Below are positions 16,623-24,317 of a DNA stretch of 41,301 bases, one piece after another (position 1 is the stretch's first letter; the number at the start of each line of letters is the position of its first letter). Both the position numbers and the translations under genes were made by a program. The DNA comes from a virus. Below the pieces are notes generated by a model, which saw nothing but the letters and a program-made list of their open reading frames with translations, was not told the origin of the DNA and did not search any database. The stretch spans positions 1-41,301 of the IMG/VR virus record IMGVR_UViG_3300045977_000271. One strand, given 5' to 3'.

Positions 16623-17821
16623 TTCTCGCGACCCGGGCGGACATCCCAAAGGCGCGCGTCCATGGGACGCACGGCGGCGGCGGTCCGCTCACGCTCCCCG
16701 AGCTCGCGATCGACGGGCGACACTGGCGCAACAGCGGCCGGATCTACGTCCCGCGGTGGCTCTCGCATCTGTCCGCGTTGCGGCCTGATCGTTCTGAGGA
16801 TGATTGGCGCGAGTACTTCGCCTGGGCGATCGCGACGGGGTTCGAGGGCGCGCGCGTGTTCGCGGGGTTTCTCGGCGACTGGGCGAGCGGGCAGACCGCC
16901 GAGTCGGCCCGCGCCAGGTTGTCGCCGTACCTCGACGCCGCGGCGGCCTGCGGCCTGGCCGTCGAGGTCACCGCGCTCACCGGGACCGCCGACGGCGGGT
17001 ACGACCCGCGCGAACACGTCGACATCATCGCGAGCAAATGCGCCGGCCGCCCGAACGTCGTCCTCGAGCTCGGGAACGAGCTGTACCACGGGTCGCAAGC
17101 CGAGTACATGCTCGACCCGGATTTCCTCGCCGAGCTCCGCCATATCGCGCGCGCCGCCGGGTTCGCCGGACCGATCGCGTATGGCGCGTTCGGCGCGGAT
17201 GAACCCTTACCCGACGGGACGTGGCCGTACCCGGTCGCGGACTATTCGACGGTCCATCTCGACCGCGGCCGGCCGTTCTGGGAACAGGCGCGGCGCGTCC
17301 GCGAGATCTACAGCGTTAGTGAGGCGACGGGCGCGCCGGCGCTCGACAACGAACCGCTCGGCGCCGCCGAGAAAAACGGGGACGAGTACGACCCGCCGAA
17401 ACAACGCTCGAACGACCCGGCCTTTTTCTCCGTGCTCGGCGCGCTCGATCGCGGATTCTCTGGCGTCGGCGGCGTCCATCACTCCGAGGCCGGCCGCGAG
17501 GCGGTCCTCCCAGGGCCGGTGCAACAGCGTTGCGCGGAGGCCTACGTCGCCGCACATCGGGCCGTCGCCGACATCGTCGGCGAGGACATTCCGGCGTATC
17601 GCAACGCGGGACACACCGACTCGCCGGTCCTCTCGTTCGCCGCCGGCGGCGCGGTTCGCTGCTACTCATTCACGGTCGGCGACCGCGGCGCGACCGTCGG
17701 CGTCGGCGTCACCGCGGACCCGGGGATCGTCTGGGGGAACGGGTTCGCGCCGGTCGCGGTCCGGTACGAAGAGGTCGCGCGCGACAGTCGCGCGCTCAGG
17801 GTTTACGAAGTGCGCCGGTAA
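16619..17821 (+). CDS. Probable virion glycoside hydrolase (clan GH-A-like TIM barrel)
   Basis: 400 aa from GTG 16619 (GTGA overlap). Alternating helix/strand pattern suits a TIM barrel. Residues 147-158 read VVLELGNELYHG, with an Asn-Glu pair (N153-E154) at a strand end as in clan GH-A acid/base sites. A second Glu (E245 in DNEPLG) could be the nucleophile. The C-terminal 80 residues look like a beta-sandwich. In a fibre operon this suggests a depolymerase acting on capsule or cell-surface glycans. The substrate cannot be inferred. It could be a non-catalytic binding barrel if the geometry is wrong. Confidence 0.6.
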   Translation: MILATRADIPKARVHGTHGGGGPLTLPELAIDGRHWRNSGRIYVPRWLSHLSALRPDRSEDDWREYFAWAIATGFEGARVFAGFLGDWASGQTAESARARLSPYLDAAAACGLAVEVTALTGTADGGYDPREHVDIIASKCAGRPNVVLELGNELYHGSQAEYMLDPDFLAELRHIARAAGFAGPIAYGAFGADEPLPDGTWPYPVADYSTVHLDRGRPFWEQARRVREIYSVSEATGAPALDNEPLGAAEKNGDEYDPPKQRSNDPAFFSVLGALDRGFSGVGGVHHSEAGREAVLPGPVQQRCAEAYVAAHRAVADIVGEDIPAYRNAGHTDSPVLSFAAGGAVRCYSFTVGDRGATVGVGVTADPGIVWGNGFAPVAVRYEEVARDSRALRVYEVRR

Positions 17822-17844
17822 ACGCGGCGCGGGAGGGTTTCTCC

Positions 17845-18252
17845 GTGGCAAACGGACTGTACGCCAAAGCGAAACAGGCTTTTCTCGACAAGGGGCATGA
17901 TCTCAACACCGACGACATCCGCGTGGTCCTGTCCGACGCGGCGGACTACTCGCAGAACTTGTCGACGCATGATTTCCTCGACGACGTGCCAGCCGGCGCG
18001 CGGGTCGCGGTGTCGTCGACGTTGGGCTCGCCGACGATCACCGATGGCGTGTTCGACACCGCGGATTTCTCGTGGACGTTGGTCAGCGGGGATCAGAGCG
18101 AGCAGATCATCGTCTACAACCACACGGGCGGCGCCGACAGCGCGCGCGGCCTGCTCGTGTTCTATGACACCGGCATTACGGGTATGCCCGTCACGCCGAG
18201 CGGCGGCGATATCAACGGCACCGTACATAGCTCGGGCTGGTTCGCGCTCTAA
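17845..18252 (+). CDS. Conserved phage virion protein, tail-fibre region
   Basis: 135 aa from GTG 17845, with GGGAGG at 17831-17836. The order of motifs (N-terminal LYAKAKQAFLDKGHDLNTDDIRVVL in pieces, DFLDDVPAG, GVFDTADFSW, LLVFYDTGITGMPVTPSGGDI) matches a family of small phage structural proteins of unknown function. I recall the pattern but not an established name. Confidence 0.6.
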   Translation: MANGLYAKAKQAFLDKGHDLNTDDIRVVLSDAADYSQNLSTHDFLDDVPAGARVAVSSTLGSPTITDGVFDTADFSWTLVSGDQSEQIIVYNHTGGADSARGLLVFYDTGITGMPVTPSGGDINGTVHSSGWFAL

Positions 18253-18284
18253 GCGCGCGCCAGGCGAGCAGGAGCGAGGGGAAC

Positions 18285-18527
18285 ATGATCACTGAAACTG
18301 AGGTCTGCGTCGGTTGCGGTCAACCGACGCATCAGTACGAGTACGTCGGCATCGGCGAATCCCCGACGGCGCCGGCGAACGCGAACGGGTTTCGCGCGGA
18401 GGCGTTTCCGATCTGCCGGACCTGTCACCATCAACCGCCGCGGCCGATGAAGTTTCATTACGCGCCGCGCGCCGAGGTTGGGAAGTACCTCGCGCGGGCC
18501 GGCTCGAACTTCCTCGGGGGCGACTAA
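18285..18527 (+). CDS. Small zinc-binding phage protein
   Basis: 80 aa. Two Cys pairs, CVGC near residue 8 and CRTCHH near 44, form a likely zinc site. A 32-nt gap with GAGCGAGGGGAAC provides a ribosome site. Function unknown. Confidence 0.55.
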   Translation: MITETEVCVGCGQPTHQYEYVGIGESPTAPANANGFRAEAFPICRTCHHQPPRPMKFHYAPRAEVGKYLARAGSNFLGGD

Positions 18528-18531
18528 CGCC

Positions 18532-18942
18532 ATGCGGAAACCCTGGGGCGCGGTCGATCCCAACTCGACCCATCAACGCTGGTCGCGGTGGGTGGCGACG
18601 GTCCGCGCGCATCGGACGCGCCGGCCGACGCTCGAGGACGTCCGCCTCAACTGGACGCGGTATGTCCGCCGGCTCTTTCGGACGACCGTCGGCCGGATCC
18701 GGGTCGAGGTCCTCGACGACCGGTACCGCCTGGTCGCCGAGCTCGAGGGGCCGCCCGTGCACGACCCGGCGTACGTCGCCTGGGTCCGGCGCGAGCTCGC
18801 CGGCGCGTTCGTGGCGAAGGGGTTCGGCCCGGGCGCGGTCCTCGAGGACCTCGAGACGGCGCTCCTCGCCGGGTCCGCCGAGGACGGCCGGCCGGCAGCG
18901 CAATTGCTCGTGTTGCCGCGCCTGACGATCGGGAAGGCGTAA
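18532..18942 (+). CDS. Unknown phage protein in fibre module
   Basis: 136 aa from ATG 18532, 4 nt after the previous stop. It is Arg-rich and mixed alpha/beta (GRIRVEVLDDRYRLVAELEG). No domain recognised. The same frame is open further upstream to 18478, but those residues overlap the previous gene and ATG 18532 fits the spacing. Confidence 0.5.
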   Translation: MRKPWGAVDPNSTHQRWSRWVATVRAHRTRRPTLEDVRLNWTRYVRRLFRTTVGRIRVEVLDDRYRLVAELEGPPVHDPAYVAWVRRELAGAFVAKGFGPGAVLEDLETALLAGSAEDGRPAAQLLVLPRLTIGKA

Positions 18943-18946
18943 TGAC

Positions 18947-20203
18947 ATGCGAGTCTTTGTCGGTCCGTTGGCCTGGCGTCCATCGTTCGGGGCGGCCGGG
19001 TTCGCGTGGGGTGCGCCGGTCCCGGGCGTCAAGGTCCTCGATTTCCGCCCGCTCGCCGAATGCGGTACGGCGGGCCCGGCCGCGCAGACCTCAGCGGTCC
19101 TCATCGCGCCGGACGCGATCGACCTGGCGGCGATCGATCCCGCCTATGAACAGATCGCGAGCGACCCCGACGAGACGCTCGACCTTGCGCGCCGCCAACA
19201 ACTCAAAGCCTTGACCGGGTCGACGGCCGCGCTCACCGCGCTCCGCCTGCGAAACGTGCTGTACGAGCTCCTCACCGAGCACGCGGACCCCGCGCAGGTC
19301 CGGACGACCGGGACGATCCTCCCGACCCGCGACCGCCGGCTCACGCTGCACTGCGGACCGCTCGCGCTCGAGAAAGACTTCGACTTTCTCGGGCCAGAAT
19401 GGCCGAACGTCCGCGACACGATCCGCGCGCAGTACCGCCAGTTTCGCGACGAGGCCCTCGCCGGCCTCCGCGAGGCGTTTTTTCATCGCCGGTTCCTAAT
19501 GGTCCTGCTTGAAAAGTTTCGGTTGAGCGCGACTGGCGAGATCCTGCGTCGGTTCATTCCGGACGACCTCGACCTCGAGGACCCGCTCCCGCATCACACC
19601 GCACATTCGGATAACTTTAACGTCTCGAACAATAGCAATCTGTCGGGGCAATTGACTTGGACGGAAACGAGCAGTACGAGCCATTGGGAAACGAGCTCGA
19701 GCCAGGCGCGCGCGATCCTCGGCGCCGCCGACCTCGACGCGCGCGCCGAACACGACGTCAGTAGCAACGATCACCGGACGCAATTAACCGGCGTCGAGAC
19801 CGGGATTTACTGGGGCGTCTGCGTTCGGTTCGCGTCAGCCGCGCGTACTTACATGCTTGGGTACCGCGGGTACGGTGAAACCAACTCCGCGATCGCGAAG
19901 GTCGTCACCGGCACGCGGACCGAGCTCACGACGGACGCGACGAGCAGCTCCGCCAACGACGTCATCTCGCTCGAGTGCTCGGGGACGATTCATACCCTCA
20001 AGATCAACGGGGCCGTGCAACTCGGGCCGCATTCGGACAGCTCGATCCCGACGGGGACGCGCGGCGGTATTTTTGGATTCCTAATTAGCGGACTCCCTGG
20101 CGCGGATGATTTCCTGACCGAGGACATGCTCGTACAGGCCGCGCCGTACGGGATGGTCCGCACCTATCGGCCCGCGGCGTTCGCGCCGGGATTCGGGCGC
20201 TAA
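18947..20203 (+). CDS. Tail-fibre protein with C-terminal LamG/ConA-like domain
   Basis: 418 aa. N-terminal 220 residues are mixed helix/strand, ending in an acidic hinge (IPDDLDLEDPLPHH). The C-terminal about 195 residues look like a concanavalin-type lectin fold: DNFNVSNNSNLSG start, ILGAADLDARAEHDV, ECSGTIHTLKINGAVQLG and GGIFGF. Such domains bind sugars on phage fibres. The C-terminal half is relatively AT-richer than its surroundings in places (AATAGCAATC, near 19625), perhaps a mark of domain exchange. Confidence 0.55.
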   Translation: MRVFVGPLAWRPSFGAAGFAWGAPVPGVKVLDFRPLAECGTAGPAAQTSAVLIAPDAIDLAAIDPAYEQIASDPDETLDLARRQQLKALTGSTAALTALRLRNVLYELLTEHADPAQVRTTGTILPTRDRRLTLHCGPLALEKDFDFLGPEWPNVRDTIRAQYRQFRDEALAGLREAFFHRRFLMVLLEKFRLSATGEILRRFIPDDLDLEDPLPHHTAHSDNFNVSNNSNLSGQLTWTETSSTSHWETSSSQARAILGAADLDARAEHDVSSNDHRTQLTGVETGIYWGVCVRFASAARTYMLGYRGYGETNSAIAKVVTGTRTELTTDATSSSANDVISLECSGTIHTLKINGAVQLGPHSDSSIPTGTRGGIFGFLISGLPGADDFLTEDMLVQAAPYGMVRTYRPAAFAPGFGR

Positions 20204-20226
20204 CTTTTCAAAGGGAGATTGACACC

Positions 20227-21108
20227 ATGAGTGGCATGTTGACACCGCGCGAAGTGGGGATGCTCGCGGCCGGCGGCGAACACCTGGCAGAGAAGGCGCC
20301 GCTTCACAACCTGTTCGGGCAGCGTGGCCCGCGTTGCCCGACGTGCTCAGGCCTCGGGCGGTACCTCGTGCTCGCCGAGGGCGCGACGACCCGGCACACG
20401 TCGCGCTGTACCTGCGGCGGGACCGGCATCGACGACAAGGCGGTCATGCGCGGCCAGATCGAGACGCTCGTCGACCGGCTCGAGCGGCTCGAGCGGAAAC
20501 GGCTCGCCGACGCGCGGCGGATGAACCGGCGCCTCCGTGAGCTCGGCATGAACCGCGACCCGCGGATGATGAACAGTCGGCAGTATTGGGCCGAGTGTAT
20601 CGCCTGGGCGACGGCCGACGGCGCCGCGATCGCGAACACGACGAACGAGTCGATCATTTTCCCGAACATCGTCACCGCGGGCAATTACATGCAGGACGGG
20701 CGCGTCATGCGCGGCCGCGCATACGGCAAGTACTCGACGACTGGCGCCCCGACGGGGACCTGGGCGGTCCGGTGGAACGGCGTCGGCGGGACGTTGCTCG
20801 CGACGAGCGAAGTCTTGACGCTCGGGAACGGCGTCACCAACGCGAATTGGGCGATGGAGTTTCACATTCAGACCCGGACGAACGGCTCCGCCGGCGCGCT
20901 CTTCGTCATGGGCGAGCTGACGGTCCACACCGCGGCCGGGACGGTCCTCGCGAACGTGTTCGGCGTCAGCGGATGGGACGCGCCGGCGCAGGTTGGCTCG
21001 CTCGATCTGACGGCCGATACGCCGCTCTCGGTGACGTTCGACTGGGGAACGGCGAACGCCGCGAACACGCTCACCGGGCATCTGTACACGCTCGAATCGC
21101 TCAACTGA
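20227..21108 (+). CDS. Chimeric fibre protein: zinc hairpin, coiled coil, beta head
   Basis: 293 aa, good ribosome site (AAGGGAGA). Residues 37-68 have a DnaJ-like Cys pattern (CPTCSGLGRY and CTCGGTG; C37, C40, C61, C63). Residues 74-110 form a charged coiled coil (ETLVDRLERLERKRLADARR). The rest is a Gly/Thr-rich beta domain, jelly-roll-like. The arrangement suggests a trimeric fibre with a zinc-stabilised base and a receptor-binding head. The zinc part is unusual for a fibre. Confidence 0.5.
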   Translation: MSGMLTPREVGMLAAGGEHLAEKAPLHNLFGQRGPRCPTCSGLGRYLVLAEGATTRHTSRCTCGGTGIDDKAVMRGQIETLVDRLERLERKRLADARRMNRRLRELGMNRDPRMMNSRQYWAECIAWATADGAAIANTTNESIIFPNIVTAGNYMQDGRVMRGRAYGKYSTTGAPTGTWAVRWNGVGGTLLATSEVLTLGNGVTNANWAMEFHIQTRTNGSAGALFVMGELTVHTAAGTVLANVFGVSGWDAPAQVGSLDLTADTPLSVTFDWGTANAANTLTGHLYTLESLN

Positions 21109-21115
21109 GGCCGGG

Positions 21116-21817
21116 ATGCAGCGACAAGCGGGGACGGCGCGGACCTCATCGAGCGGCAACCCGATCACCGCGTCGGTCGCGGTCCCGGCGGGCGTCGGCG
21201 CGCTCGTCGTCCTCCTGAAGATCGACAGCGGCACGAACCGCGCCGGCGGCGCGCTCACCTGGGGACCGTACACGCTCGCCGCGCATCCGAGTAACCCGCA
21301 GAAGGCGGTCACGACCCCCGAGGTCGGCGTCGAGATGCACTGGCTGCTCAACCCCGCGCCAGGCACGCAGACTCTCACGATCCCGAACACCGGCGCCTTG
21401 ACGATTAAGTACACGATCGAGCGGGCCATTCCGGCCGGCGGCGGGACCTGCGCGCTCGGCGGGACGAGCGGCAGTAACAACACGAGCACGAATCCGACCC
21501 CGGGCAATATTGCGATCAACGAACCGCAGGAGCTCGCGTTCGCGATTGTCGCCGGCGGCCATACGACGTGGTCCGTTACCGGCCAGGCCGGGACCGCGAT
21601 CGCGAACACCGACGACGGCGCGCACGGCGGCGGCGAACAGTACGCGCTCAACCCGGCGATCGCGTCCGCGTTCGCATTAAATTGGAATAACGGAACCTCT
21701 GAAGATTGGGGCGCGCTCGTCGCCTCGTTCCGCGAGGTCCCGGCGAATGCGGTCAACAACTTCGCCGGCGTTCGGGCCGAGGGCGATCTGTCCTGCGTGG
21801 CGCGCGTGAGGGCCTAG
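21116..21817 (+). CDS. Beta-sandwich fibre protein
   Basis: 233 aa starting at ATG 21116 after GAGG. It is beta-rich, with Thr/Ala/Gly/Asn enrichment (GGTSGSNNTSTNPTPG) typical of fibre tips. No motif allows a closer name. Ends in TAG one base before the next GTG. Confidence 0.5.
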   Translation: MQRQAGTARTSSSGNPITASVAVPAGVGALVVLLKIDSGTNRAGGALTWGPYTLAAHPSNPQKAVTTPEVGVEMHWLLNPAPGTQTLTIPNTGALTIKYTIERAIPAGGGTCALGGTSGSNNTSTNPTPGNIAINEPQELAFAIVAGGHTTWSVTGQAGTAIANTDDGAHGGGEQYALNPAIASAFALNWNNGTSEDWGALVASFREVPANAVNNFAGVRAEGDLSCVARVRA

Positions 21818-21818
21818 C

Positions 21819-22640
21819 GTGGGGTTCCCTCAACGACGCTCCCCGTTTTTCGCGAACCCGCTCGCGTACGACTCCGGCGCCGGCGGGCCGCAGACCCTCG
21901 AGGTTCCGCACGTCGGCACGACGGCGGCGGTCAATACGCCGACGGTCGGCCTCCGCTTGGCGGCCGCGACGATCGCGTCGGCCGCGGTCGTGTTCGCGCC
22001 GACCGTCGCGCTCCGGGTTCAACCGCCGACGGTCGCCTCGAGCGCGGTCGTCAATGCGCCGACCGTCGCGCTCCGGGTCAACCCGCCGCACCTGGCGAGC
22101 TCGGCGACGGTCAACGCGCCGGCGGTCGCGCTCCGCGTCGTCCTCCCGCACATCAGCTCGAGCGCGACGGTCAACGCGCCCACGGTCACCGCGAGCGGCG
22201 TCGTCTCGCCGCCTCACCTGGCGTCGACGGCGGTCGTCAACGCGCCGACGCTCGCGTACCGCGTCCTCGTGCCGCACGTCTCGAGCGCGGCGACCGTCAC
22301 CGCGCCGGCCGTCGCGCCGCGCCTCGTCGCGCCGCACGTCGCGAGCTCCGCCGCCGTGTTCGCGCCGACGGTCCGGTACCGGTTGCAACTCCCGACCCTC
22401 GCCTCGAGCGCGACGGTCAACGCGCCGACGGTCCGGTACCGCCTGGTCGTCCCGCACGTCTCGAGCGCGGCCGCGGTGTTCGTCCCGACGGTCATCGACC
22501 TGTCGGCCTCGTTCCCGCGGACGCTCTTCCCGGCCCTCGAGCACGACGTGACCGGCCGGGCGACGTTTGCAACCCAGGTCGCGCGCGCGACGTTCGACGC
22601 GGCGCTCGACCGTGAGACCCTCTTTCATGGATGGGAGTAG
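21819..22640 (+). CDS. Repetitive fibre-shaft protein with ten 20-residue repeats
   Basis: 273 aa from GTG 21819. After a short leader, residues about 28-230 consist of about ten tandem copies of a 20-residue unit with consensus PH(h)ASSAxVNAPTVxxRhxx. Copies vary in sequence but keep Ser-Ser/Ala, N-A-P-T-V and a following Arg. The unit predicts two strands with turns, so a beta-helix or beta-solenoid shaft is likely. A C-terminal helical piece follows. Similar ATVNAPTV-type repeats are common in phage fibre regions. Length may vary by recombination between repeats. Confidence 0.65.
   Translation: MGFPQRRSPFFANPLAYDSGAGGPQTLEVPHVGTTAAVNTPTVGLRLAAATIASAAVVFAPTVALRVQPPTVASSAVVNAPTVALRVNPPHLASSATVNAPAVALRVVLPHISSSATVNAPTVTASGVVSPPHLASTAVVNAPTLAYRVLVPHVSSAATVTAPAVAPRLVAPHVASSAAVFAPTVRYRLQLPTLASSATVNAPTVRYRLVVPHVSSAAAVFVPTVIDLSASFPRTLFPALEHDVTGRATFATQVARATFDAALDRETLFHGWE
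21900..22500 (+). repeat. Tandem 60-bp repeats encoding the fibre shaft
   Basis: About ten degenerate 60-bp units with recurring GTCAACGCGCCGACGGTC-like cores (for example near 22047, 22108, 22168, 22237 and 22416). They correspond to the 20-residue protein repeats. Confidence 0.7.
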
Positions 22641-22646
22641 TCCGCC

Positions 22647-22991
22647 ATGGTGCAGCGACCGCAGAAACAAGCGATGTCCAACATCTATCGCGGGGAGGCC
22701 GTCCGGCAACCCTGCCAAACCGTCCCGCCGACTGACATTACGACATGGACCCTCGTCGGACAGCTCAAGGCGGTCGACGTGACGGGCGTCCCGACGGGCG
22801 CCGTCCTGGCGACCGCGACCATCACAAAGACGGCGCCGCTCACGGGTGGGTATGACGTCAAGTTCACAAGCGGACACACCGACCGGACCCCCGCGAACTA
22901 TTTCGTCGACGTGTGGCGGACCGACTCGGGCTCCGAGCAACTGCTCTGGGAGAGCCCGGTCGCGATCCTGCCGTACGAAACCCGGTTCTGA
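22647..22991 (+). CDS. Small beta-rich tail/fibre protein
   Basis: 114 aa with GGGAG upstream. Pattern IYRGEAVRQP..DITTWTLVGQLK..GGYDVKFTSG..DVWRTDSGSEQLLWE resembles small baseplate or fibre domains of the BppU-like type found at the end of fibre modules. Last gene before attP and convergent to the integrase. Confidence 0.5.
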   Translation: MVQRPQKQAMSNIYRGEAVRQPCQTVPPTDITTWTLVGQLKAVDVTGVPTGAVLATATITKTAPLTGGYDVKFTSGHTDRTPANYFVDVWRTDSGSEQLLWESPVAILPYETRF

Positions 22992-23011
22992 GTTACCTGG
23001 TAACAAAATAA

Positions 23012-23040
23012 TCGGACACTGAGCGACAACTTCGGACACT
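23012..23040. repeat. TCGGACACT direct repeat, 20-bp period
   Basis: Copies at 23012-23020 and 23032-23040 are spaced about two DNA turns apart on one side of the att core. A candidate pair of arm-binding sites for integrase or an accessory factor. Confidence 0.4.
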
Positions 23041-23051
23041 TCCAGACAATC

Positions 23052-23078
23052 GAGCGGCCGGCGTGGGGCCGACCGCTC
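23052..23078. other. GC-rich hairpin without T-tract
   Basis: GAGCGGCCGG (23052-23061) and CCGACCGCTC (23069-23078) form a 10-bp stem with one mismatch (a G-U pair if read on the minus strand). No T-run follows on either strand, so a classic terminator is not supported. It lies between two convergent operons. Confidence 0.4.
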
Positions 23079-23105
23079 AAAAATGCTCAATAAAATCTAG
23101 GAATT

Positions 23106-23157
23106 TGGCGGGGCCGACGAGACTCGAACTCGCGACCTCTGGCGTGACAGGCCAGCG
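23106..23157 (-). tRNA. Partial tRNA-Asp (anticodon GTC), 3' half only, att core
   Basis: On the minus strand the sequence runs from the anticodon stem (CTGGC / GCCAG, loop CTGTCAC with anticodon GTC) through the variable loop, T arm (GCGAG, TTCGAGT loop, CTCGT) and acceptor 3' strand CGGCCCC to discriminator G and CCA. The D arm and 5' acceptor are missing, so it is not a functional tRNA here. Integration would rebuild the host tRNA-Asp 3' end. Confidence 0.85.
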
Positions 23158-23240
23158 TCCGGTGAATCGTATAAGTCATTGTCTTCAGGCTACTTGTCTA
23201 TATATTTCCAATATCCAGGTAACTAGATGGTGGTGACTTC

Positions 23241-24317
23241 TCAGGCCAGTTTCGCGGCCACACCGGCCAGCTTGGCGAGTTGAAACGGCGCGTATCGCCT
23301 GGTCATCCGCGGACTGGTGTGCCCGAGGAGCTCCTGCACGTCGGCCAGATCGGCGCCGGCCTGCAGGTAGGCGGTCGCGACCGAGTGCCGTTGGTCGTAC
23401 GGCCGGACGTGCGCCGGCCCGAGCCCGCGGGCCTTGGCCTCCGCGCGGCACGCCCGCTGAAACGCCTTCCGAAACAGGTTCTTGTCGTAGGGCTGGCCGA
23501 GGAGCTTGCGGTCAATGAGCACCGCCCACGCGGCCAAGCCGTGACGATTGAGCGGCACGGTCCGAAAGCGGCGACCACCTTTGCCGGTCGGGATAAAACA
23601 CACCGCGCGCTCGAGATCGACGTGGTCACGCTTCATCCGGGAGAGCTCCGAATTACCGCGCATGCCGGTCCACAGGAGCACGCCGGCGATCGCCTGATGG
23701 TCCGGGTTACGCAGCCGCGTGATCGCCGCCTGGAGGAATGCCAATTGCCGCGCGCGCGGCTCCGGCGCCGGTTCCTTGAACTTCAGCACCTCGCGGACCG
23801 GATTCGGCGCCCCCTTCCCGTCAAGGATGGTGTACAGGTGCAGGAGCGCGGTCCGGCGGTGATTGCACGCCGAGGCCGAGAGCGGCTTCGCCTTCGTCTT
23901 GTACGTCTTCGTGCGTGGGACGTACACCAGCACCGGGCCGCGGTGGCGCCAGGCTTGGAGCTGCTCGCGAATCATGGCGGCCGTGATGTCAGCCCGGGTG
24001 GTGTCGCCGAAGACCTCGCGCCAGACGTAGAGATCCCGCTTCCGCCACTCGTACGTCGGCATGGCTTCGATCTGCCGAAGATACGTCGCGACGTCGGCGG
24101 CGAAGCTGTTCGGCCGGGCGACGACCCCGTCCGGCTCGCTGAGCCGCTCTCTGGCCTGGACGCGCTGGTCCTCGCGCCACTGCTTCATCGCGGTGACGGT
24201 CGCATTTGCGCCGAACCGTTTCGAGGCGAGCTTCGTGCGCCCGCGGCCGATCGGGATCCGCACGAAGGCGCGGAAGCCTGTTGGCGTCTTGACGAGACCC
24301 GGGCCGAGATGCGTCAC
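23241..24317 (-). CDS. int: Tyrosine-recombinase integrase
   Basis: 358 aa from GTG 24317, chosen because it overlaps the upstream stop (GTGA); extending upstream adds only Arg-rich residues inside the previous gene. Catalytic residues are visible: Arg220 (WTGMRGNSEL), Lys246 (PTGKGGRR), Tyr307-Arg310 (RPYDQRHSVAT, with Tyr in place of the usual His), His333 (LLGHTS) and nucleophile Tyr342 (RRYAPF). An N-terminal SAM-like core-binding domain spans about 70-170. It sits 84 nt from the tRNA-Asp core, the normal placement for an integrase using that site. It would drive integration and, with an excisionase, excision. Confidence 0.93.
   Translation of the reverse strand: MTHLGPGLVKTPTGFRAFVRIPIGRGRTKLASKRFGANATVTAMKQWREDQRVQARERLSEPDGVVARPNSFAADVATYLRQIEAMPTYEWRKRDLYVWREVFGDTTRADITAAMIREQLQAWRHRGPVLVYVPRTKTYKTKAKPLSASACNHRRTALLHLYTILDGKGAPNPVREVLKFKEPAPEPRARQLAFLQAAITRLRNPDHQAIAGVLLWTGMRGNSELSRMKRDHVDLERAVCFIPTGKGGRRFRTVPLNRHGLAAWAVLIDRKLLGQPYDKNLFRKAFQRACRAEAKARGLGPAHVRPYDQRHSVATAYLQAGADLADVQELLGHTSPRMTRRYAPFQLAKLAGVAAKLA

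Larger units (their letters stand above)
22991..23224. repeat. 10-bp inverted repeat flanking the att core
   Basis: AGTTACCTGG at 22991-23000 and its exact reverse complement CCAGGTAACT at 23215-23224. The left copy is itself part of a local palindrome GTTACC-T-GGTAAC (22992-23004). Possible integrase arm-type sites. Confidence 0.5.
22991..23240. other. attP region (phage attachment site)
   Basis: A 250-nt gene-free segment between the fibre operon and the convergent integrase gene. It contains a 52-nt copy of the 3' half of tRNA-Asp (core), flanked by a 10-bp inverted pair AGTTACCTGG (22991-23000) and CCAGGTAACT (23215-23224), two direct TCGGACACT copies (23012-23020, 23032-23040) and an AT-rich stretch at 23160-23215. 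Phage genes on both sides and absence of the tRNA 5' half mean it is attP, not attL or attR. Confidence 0.8.

Noticed and set aside
14466-16649. Long minus-strand open frame opposite the first fibre gene
   Set aside because: Shadow frame; the plus-strand genes are coupled and have sensible composition.
23052-23078. Bidirectional rho-independent terminator between fibre and integrase genes
   Set aside because: The stem is strong but no T-run follows on either strand. It was kept only as an unexplained hairpin.
22991-23240. Prophage-host junction (attL or attR)
   Set aside because: Both flanks are phage genes and the tRNA 5' half is missing, so it is attP.
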